Program-made: the position numbers and the translations under genes | Notes under the pieces: model-generated | Told to the model about the DNA's origin: nothing | Databases searched by the model: none | What the model saw: the letters and a program-made list of their open reading frames with translations, nothing else | Shown: positions 37,463 to 41,893 of the stretch, piece after piece | How the letters are laid out: each line of letters begins with the position of its first letter | Numbering within the stretch: position 1 is the first letter of the stretch | Assembly: GCF_028694605.1 (NCBI RefSeq) | Contig: NZ_JAQVKP010000014.1 | Coordinates: 35,505-77,397 of the forward strand | Reading direction: 5' to 3' | DNA length: 41,893 bases | From: Sulfurimonas sp. | Lineage (GTDB): Bacteria; Campylobacterota; Campylobacteria; Campylobacterales; Sulfurimonadaceae

Positions 37463-38314
37463 ATGCGTATTATTTTATTTATGTTTATTCTTGTGCTTGC
37501 TTTGCAGGCAAAGCCAATCTTTAGCAATACCGACCAGGCAGACAGCTCTCAGTATATAGAGGCTTTAAAAAATCTTGTTATTGCTACACAAAAAACCAGA
37601 GGCTTGACAAACAGTTATCTTAACGGTAATCTTATAGCTTTGATGCTTGTGCAAGATGCCAAAAGCAATATGAAAAAAGCCATAGGTTCTATGGAATCTT
37701 TGAAGCTTGCTTCAGACCCTGTTATCAATCAAAGAGCCACCGATATGAGCAGCAAGCTTACAGATCTTAACCGCAAGGCATTTAAGCTCAAACCCGAAGA
37801 GTCGTTTGAGCGCTACACGCAAGAGATTGAGCAGATTTTAATGCTTGCGCAAACAGTAAGCAAAAGAAGCGCAGACCACATGAGTCCATTTGCAAAAGAT
37901 GCATCTTTTGTGATGATGGAGCAGATGCTGCCGCTTACAGAGTATGTCGGACAGCTAAGGGGCTATGGCTCTGGAATCGCTGCCAAAGGTGCAATAACAC
38001 AAGAACAAAAAGAGAATCTATCGGTAATTATTGCAAATCTGACCTCTCTAAACAATGAGTTGCAGGCGCGTATTAAAAATGTTCTCAGCAGCGGTAGAAA
38101 GTATTATCCGCAGGATGTGGAAGAAAAAGTTACAAAAATGAACAGCTCACTTGAAGCTTATGTAGAGTTTGCAAAAAAAGAGTTTTATAAAGAGAGCATC
38201 TCCATCAACCCTGACAGTTACTTCACAAACGGAACAGAGATAATCACACAAATTATCGCGATATATGACACAACAAACAAAGCTATTTTAGAAGATTCAA
38301 AAGGGTGGCTGTAA
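37463..38314 (+). CDS. Secreted, stand-alone NIT-like helical sensor protein
   Basis: The start is taken at ATG 37463, 8 nt after GAGG; upstream GTG and ATG codons at 37454 and 37457 overlap or crowd that site. The 283-residue product begins with a signal peptide (IILFMFILVLALQA, then KPIF) and is otherwise helical. LKNLVIATQKTRGLTNSYLN and LPLTEYVGQLRGYGSGIAAK resemble the paired helices of NIT (nitrate/nitrite-sensing) domains. No transmembrane helix, HAMP, kinase or chemotaxis domain follows. It may be a periplasmic ligand-binding partner for a receptor encoded elsewhere. The NIT assignment is by pattern only. Confidence 0.65.
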   Translation: MRIILFMFILVLALQAKPIFSNTDQADSSQYIEALKNLVIATQKTRGLTNSYLNGNLIALMLVQDAKSNMKKAIGSMESLKLASDPVINQRATDMSSKLTDLNRKAFKLKPEESFERYTQEIEQILMLAQTVSKRSADHMSPFAKDASFVMMEQMLPLTEYVGQLRGYGSGIAAKGAITQEQKENLSVIIANLTSLNNELQARIKNVLSSGRKYYPQDVEEKVTKMNSSLEAYVEFAKKEFYKESISINPDSYFTNGTEIITQIIAIYDTTNKAILEDSKGWL

Positions 38315-38337
38315 CCAAAAGAGAGTTACTCTTTTGG
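38315..38337. terminator. Bidirectional hairpin terminator between convergent genes
   Basis: CCAAAAGAG (38315-38323) and CTCTTTTGG (38329-38337) form a perfect 9-bp stem with a 5-nt loop directly after the NIT-like gene stop, overlapping the 3' end of the opposite gene. A/T-rich arms in both directions suit a shared terminator. Confidence 0.65.
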
Positions 38338-39297
38338 CTCCATCTTGCTTTTTGCTGATTTTATAGCAGTTCCAAGCGCTGTTTTTGCGATTCCCCATGC
38401 TTGAATACCTACCCTTTTTGCCTCTTTTGCAGTTTCAGATTTCAAGGCACTGTCCGCTTTTTTAACCGCTGTTTTTGCCAAAGTAGAAAATCTATCCTTC
38501 ATGACACCTGCTGTTTCTTTGGAGATATGGATAAGCTCTTCAAGGTCATAGCGCATCTTTTTGTTAAGTTCTAAAAGAATCTTTCCTATGGTTGGGTCAC
38601 TCTCGTTTGCCTGCGTCTGAACAACTTGTAAAAAGAGGGTGTCAGTTTGGTTCAAATCCTCCATGATAGTGTCATAATCTTCTATAAGGATATGTTTTGC
38701 TTCAAGCGGCATATATGCAAGTCTCCTCTTGAATCTATCAATTGATTCAAGCAAACCTGTTCTCATCCCTTTAAGAGTAGCTTCTAAAATATCTTCGGAT
38801 ATGTTCGGCGATGCCTCTGCAATCTCTATACTTGAGTGCAAGATGGTGGAGAGGATTTTTCTTACACGTATGGTGTTGAGCGTTCCTTCTTTGATTGTTT
38901 CAAAAGTTAGCTCTCTCACTATCTCCTGAATCATGTTTTTTGCTTCAGAATCCTTAGACTTCTCAAGTGCAGTGATGATGGCCCCTTCAACGGTCTCGCT
39001 CAGTATATCAAAAAGGTCGATAGACTGGAGCTTTGCTTGATGAAGCTTTGAGAGTGTAAGTGCATCCTCTTTGTCTATAAGAGACTCAATCTCATCAAAA
39101 ATTGCATATTTTGCCTCTTGAAGTTCACTCTGTTTTTTTTGGATGTTTTTCTCAAGAAGCTCTTTTTGCACCAAAAGTTCGGCAAGTACATCATGCAACT
39201 CTCTTGTTCTCTCATTTATAAGACTCTCCGCAACCTCTTTAATCTCATGCAAATCCATTTTTTCAAACGCTATTGTGTGTAAATCTTGTATGCTCAT
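38326..39297 (-). CDS. Helical/coiled-coil protein of unknown function
   Basis: I do not recognise this 323-residue protein with certainty. It is almost entirely helical, with a strong coiled coil at ~45-75 (LVQKELLEKNIQKKQSELQE), acidic middle helices and a basic Ala/Lys-rich C-terminus (TLAKTAVKKADSALKSETAK). No signal peptide or membrane segment is seen. The C-terminal amphipathic repeats resemble phasin-like or apolipoprotein-like surface-binding helices. It lies 13 bp after the DUF493 gene on the same strand and may be the last gene of the moaC run. A DUF6781-type assignment is possible, but from memory only. Confidence 0.6.
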   Translation of the reverse strand: MSIQDLHTIAFEKMDLHEIKEVAESLINERTRELHDVLAELLVQKELLEKNIQKKQSELQEAKYAIFDEIESLIDKEDALTLSKLHQAKLQSIDLFDILSETVEGAIITALEKSKDSEAKNMIQEIVRELTFETIKEGTLNTIRVRKILSTILHSSIEIAEASPNISEDILEATLKGMRTGLLESIDRFKRRLAYMPLEAKHILIEDYDTIMEDLNQTDTLFLQVVQTQANESDPTIGKILLELNKKMRYDLEELIHISKETAGVMKDRFSTLAKTAVKKADSALKSETAKEAKRVGIQAWGIAKTALGTAIKSAKSKMEPKE

Positions 39298-39310
39298 TAT
39301 CTTCCTTTTT

Positions 39311-39580
39311 TTAAAGTACCATTTTGATATGCTGATGTGCTTTTAATGCTTCATATATAAAGTTTCTATCATCTTCATTATGAACAAGCATGTCGAGATT
39401 CATGCTTATATACTTGCCGCCTTTGGAATTTTTCGAGTGCGTGAGTTTGTGTTCTCTTTCGCTGATAACATCTCGGATTGCCTGCTTCAAAGCTTCTACT
39501 TCGCTAGCGATTAGTTTATAAGACCAAGAGCATGGATATGTAAGCTCAAGTTTTTCGCCTCTAGCGTTTAAAATCTCCAC
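39311..39580 (-). CDS. DUF493 (YbeD-like) small protein
   Basis: The 89-residue protein has the ACT-like alpha/beta pattern of DUF493: [20 protein letters not shown], then [20 protein letters not shown] and [17 protein letters not shown]. The family fold suggests a regulatory ligand- or partner-binding role; the function is not established. Its start lies inside moaC (20-bp overlap), indicating translational coupling. Confidence 0.85.
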   Translation of the reverse strand: MEILNARGEKLELTYPCSWSYKLIASEVEALKQAIRDVISEREHKLTHSKNSKGGKYISMNLDMLVHNEDDRNFIYEALKAHQHIKMVL

Positions 39581-40031
39581 TTTTGCCTCCAGACTTTTCT
39601 TCCAACTGTACGTTGCGGATAATCATCCCCTTGTCAATCGCCTTTACCATATCATAAATGGTCAAAAGCCCTATGCTTGTTCCCGTCAGTGCTTCCATCT
39701 CTACCCCCGTCTGCCCCGTAAGTTTTGCGGTAACCGTAAGCTTAAATCCGGGAAGTTCACTAAGCTCTTCAACATCACAATTGATTCCGCTTAAGTTGAG
39801 CGGGTGACACATCGGAATCAGTTCACTCGTCTTTTTTGTCCCCATGATAGCCGCAATTACTGCTGTTTGAAGCACGGGTCCTTTTTTTGTTTTTTGGCTC
39901 ACGATAGCATCATAAGCATCTTGGCTCATCTCTATGATACCGCTTGCAACAGCAACACGGGTGGTGGAGTTTTTCTCGCTCACATCGACCATTTTTGGCC
40001 TATCTTTTTCATCTAAATGCGTTAAGTTCAT
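39561..40031 (-). CDS. moaC: Cyclic pyranopterin monophosphate synthase MoaC
   Basis: The 156-residue protein has MoaC signatures: [58 protein letters not shown] and [16 protein letters not shown]. With MoaA it makes cyclic pyranopterin monophosphate, the first step of molybdenum cofactor synthesis. The catalytic Lys in the AIDKGM region is present. It lies next to mobA, which acts in the last steps of the same pathway, on the same strand with a 27-bp gap. Confidence 0.95.
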   Translation of the reverse strand: MNLTHLDEKDRPKMVDVSEKNSTTRVAVASGIIEMSQDAYDAIVSQKTKKGPVLQTAVIAAIMGTKKTSELIPMCHPLNLSGINCDVEELSELPGFKLTVTAKLTGQTGVEMEALTGTSIGLLTIYDMVKAIDKGMIIRNVQLEEKSGGKSGDFKR

Positions 40032-40058
40032 CTTTGTTCCAATTAAAATTTATCTTTA

Positions 40059-40646
40059 TTATAACCTATCGTTAGCCAATTTTGCTAACGCCTCTTTGTA
40101 CTCATGCGGATGGTTAAGATTTAAAAACGGCTTTTCATCTTCAAAATCCACAAATACAGTTTTTGCACTTTTTAGTAAAAAGCCCAGTTTATGGTTCTGC
40201 TGTTGAAGCATCATCTCAAATTTCGGTGCAAGTGTACGATGATAGACACCGCACATAGGCTGCATACCGCTTGCGGTTTTGGCGATAGTAGCGTCATAGT
40301 CCGGTTTGTCGGTACTGAGGAGTTTTTCTATGATATCTTTGCTAACAAAAGGGGTGTCAACGCTGAGCGCAAAAAATCTATCACATGTCAAATGTTCAAA
40401 AATAGCCATAAATCCGGCAGTAGGTGCATAAGTCAAAGAGTTCTTGGCATCTTCTATAAAAGAGGCTTGAAAATGGAATTTTGATTTGTCTTTACAGGAA
40501 ATATATACATTTTTGAAAATTTTTGAGAGATGATGGAGCTGAAACTCGCTAAGCGTGGAGAAAGAGCCAAAAGGAAGAAGAGATTTATCTTCTCCCATCC
40601 GGCTTGATTTGCCACCTGCAAATATGACGCAAGGGGTGTCAAACAT
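40059..40646 (-). CDS. mobA: Molybdenum cofactor guanylyltransferase MobA
   Basis: The 195-residue protein begins [20 protein letters not shown], the nucleotidyl-transferase motif GGxSxRMGxDK, followed by [19 protein letters not shown] with the metal-binding Asp and [10 protein letters not shown]. It attaches GMP to molybdopterin to form the dinucleotide cofactor used by enzymes such as periplasmic nitrate reductase. The ATG lies directly next to the stop of the OmpA gene upstream, so it may be co-transcribed with the abundant porin or use an internal promoter. Confidence 0.93.
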   Translation of the reverse strand: MFDTPCVIFAGGKSSRMGEDKSLLPFGSFSTLSEFQLHHLSKIFKNVYISCKDKSKFHFQASFIEDAKNSLTYAPTAGFMAIFEHLTCDRFFALSVDTPFVSKDIIEKLLSTDKPDYDATIAKTASGMQPMCGVYHRTLAPKFEMMLQQQNHKLGFLLKSAKTVFVDFEDEKPFLNLNHPHEYKEALAKLANDRL

Positions 40647-41699
40647 CTATTTTTTAAGCAGTTCTGCTTCGATTCTTCTGTTTTGTGCTTTGCCCTCTTT
40701 AGTGTCGTTTGACGCTACAGGAGCCTTTTCGCCCATACCTTTAGAAGATACTCTGCTCGCATCGACACCCTCTTTTACGATAAGGTTTTTCACTGCATTT
40801 GCTCTGTTTTCAGAGAGAGTTTGGTTGCTCTTATCGCTTCCGACACTGTCTGTGTGACCTACGATTTTTGCATCATAGTTTGGCATATCTTTTAAGAAAC
40901 CTGCAAACTCTTTGATTTTTGACATATACGCATCGCCTACTTTGTAGGAGTTGTTATCAAAATTTACATGAAGATTTACAAGAACAGAACATCCATCGTT
41001 ATCAACTTTATGTCCTGCAGGTGTTTTTGGACACTTGTCTTTTGAGTTAAGTACACCGTCTTTGTCATCATCGCCATCTACAGGTTTTGGAGCCGGAGCA
41101 GGAACCGGAGCTGGTGCAGGTGCCACAACAGGTGCCGGAGCAGCTACAGGAGCAGGTGCCGGAGCTGCCGGTTGCGCCTTAGGACCAAACGCAACGTTAA
41201 GACCGGCTAAGAGAGCCAAGTTGCTATCCCATCTTGTATCGTTTTCTTTAAGCATATAAAGCGCTTCAACTTTGAGTGCGATACTTTCAGCCAAAGGAAG
41301 CTTTGCGCCGACACCCGCATTTAAAAATACGCTATCACGGTTGTCTGCAAAATGTTTATCAAGTGTTTCATAACCGACACCAACTTTTGCCAAAGGCTTA
41401 ATCATGCTATCTGTTTTATACTCATAAACACCATTAAGTGCGATACGGTAGATGTCTGTATCGAGCGCAGAGTTTTTTTCATAGTCAACGTTGTTTGAAT
41501 AAAGCAAGCTTAACTCAGGCTTCAACAGTGAGTCACAACCATTGTACTGAAGTTCAACCCCAGCCAAAAACTGGTTGTCTAAATCTAAATTTCCTTCAGG
41601 AATATTTGCGCCAATTACAGGTGTAATCTCATAATTATACTCTTGTGCCATCAACAGACTGCTTGCAAGAAGTGCTGAAATCAGTAGTGTTTTTCTCAT
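40647..41699 (-). CDS. OmpA-family outer-membrane porin
   Basis: The 350-residue protein has a signal peptide (MRKTLLISALLASSLLMAQ), an N-terminal beta-barrel of about 160 residues (YNYEITPVIGANIPEGNLDL to LALLAGLNVAFG), a Pro/Ala linker (~175-205), a thrombospondin type 3-like calcium motif (DDDKDGVLNSKDKCP) and a C-terminal OmpA peptidoglycan-binding domain (VNLHVNFDNNSYKV, IVGHTDSVGSD, NLSENRA-type NQTLSENRANAVKNLIV, QNRRIEAELLKK). A GGAGGG ribosome site lies 7 nt upstream of the ATG, which fits high expression. It resembles CadF/OprF-type porins that tether the outer membrane to the cell wall. Confidence 0.93.
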   Translation of the reverse strand: MRKTLLISALLASSLLMAQEYNYEITPVIGANIPEGNLDLDNQFLAGVELQYNGCDSLLKPELSLLYSNNVDYEKNSALDTDIYRIALNGVYEYKTDSMIKPLAKVGVGYETLDKHFADNRDSVFLNAGVGAKLPLAESIALKVEALYMLKENDTRWDSNLALLAGLNVAFGPKAQPAAPAPAPVAAPAPVVAPAPAPVPAPAPKPVDGDDDKDGVLNSKDKCPKTPAGHKVDNDGCSVLVNLHVNFDNNSYKVGDAYMSKIKEFAGFLKDMPNYDAKIVGHTDSVGSDKSNQTLSENRANAVKNLIVKEGVDASRVSSKGMGEKAPVASNDTKEGKAQNRRIEAELLKK

Positions 41700-41741
41700 T
41701 TTTTGTACCCTCCGTATTTTTTTGGAATTTTAACGGGTTAC

Positions 41742-41767
41742 CTCTTAAGATAACTATAACTTAAGAG
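41742..41767 (-). promoter_or_regulatory. Inverted repeat in the ompA-like gene leader
   Basis: CTCTTAAG (41742-41749) and CTTAAGAG (41760-41767) are exact reverse complements around a 10-nt AT-rich centre, 43-68 bp before the porin start. It could be an operator or a 5' mRNA stem that stabilises the porin message. Confidence 0.5.
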
Positions 41768-41889
41768 CTCAACTTTCGCACATAGAAAATCCTAAATTTC
41801 CTACATTCAAAAGCATAAATAAAGCCCATAAATAGGCACTTTAAAGTATAATTTGTTTACGACAACAGACCAATACAAGGTGCTTTTTT

Positions 41890-41893
41890 ATGA
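41890..41893 (+). CDS. Possible start of the next gene, cut by the window edge
   Basis: ATGA at 41890-41893 follows AAGG (41877-41880) at a plausible distance, and the upstream DNA (AAAGTATAATTTG, 41844-41856) holds a TATAAT -10. Nothing of the product can be seen. Confidence 0.35.

Overview
The window looks like a chromosome segment of a Campylobacterota (epsilonproteobacterial) bacterium, most like Sulfurimonas and its relatives. It is AT-rich and densely packed, with metH, ccoG, a TPR gene followed by rnhA-rnc-aroC, moaC with a DUF493 gene, mobA and an OmpA porin. This assignment rests on gene content and protein character, not on a database search.

Bases 1-7130 are the 3' end of a giant, repetitive, type I-secreted RTX adhesin whose 5' end lies outside the window. 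Bases 7131-8400 are a scrapyard: a REP-like hairpin, a 3' remnant of mfd on the minus strand with unusually high GC, an unidentified 3' gene tail, and an IS3-family transposase broken into two pieces lying in opposite orientations.

Bases ~8400-22572 are the central find: a Tn7-like transposon of the Tn6022 (AbaR-backbone) type. Its core is an overlapping minus-strand operon tnsA-tnsB-tnsC-tniQ-tnsF (22416 down to 16352), with a convergent TnsE-like gene (14506-16338). TnsF has six zinc ribbons and a degenerate, truncated tyrosine-recombinase-like part. Family knowledge says TnsF directs such elements into comM, and the 3' half of comM (22573-23213) does abut the tnsA-proximal end. That end carries three copies of an ACGCTA-centred motif spaced exactly 53 bp apart. 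The comM 5' half and the other transposon end were not found, so the left side has been rearranged or extends outside the window. The cargo is a probable anti-phage module: an amino-DNA methyltransferase, a 1426-residue fusion of a RecB/Cas4-like nuclease with possible Fe-S cysteines to an SF1 (Upf1/Dna2-like) helicase, and an 80-residue XRE regulator. A palindromic candidate operator overlaps the methyltransferase promoter region, and its half-site recurs upstream of the regulator.

Bases 22573-41893 are ordinary chromosome: comM remnant, yceI-like gene, metH, ccoG, a DUF748/AsmA-like envelope protein, a YeiH-type transporter, a conserved unknown, a LapB-like TPR protein, rnhA, rnc, aroC, a periplasmic NIT-like protein, a helical unknown, DUF493, moaC, mobA and an OmpA porin. 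Several intergenic inverted repeats sit close to start codons (metH, the DUF748 gene, ompA) and may be regulatory. No tRNA, rRNA or CRISPR array was recognised.
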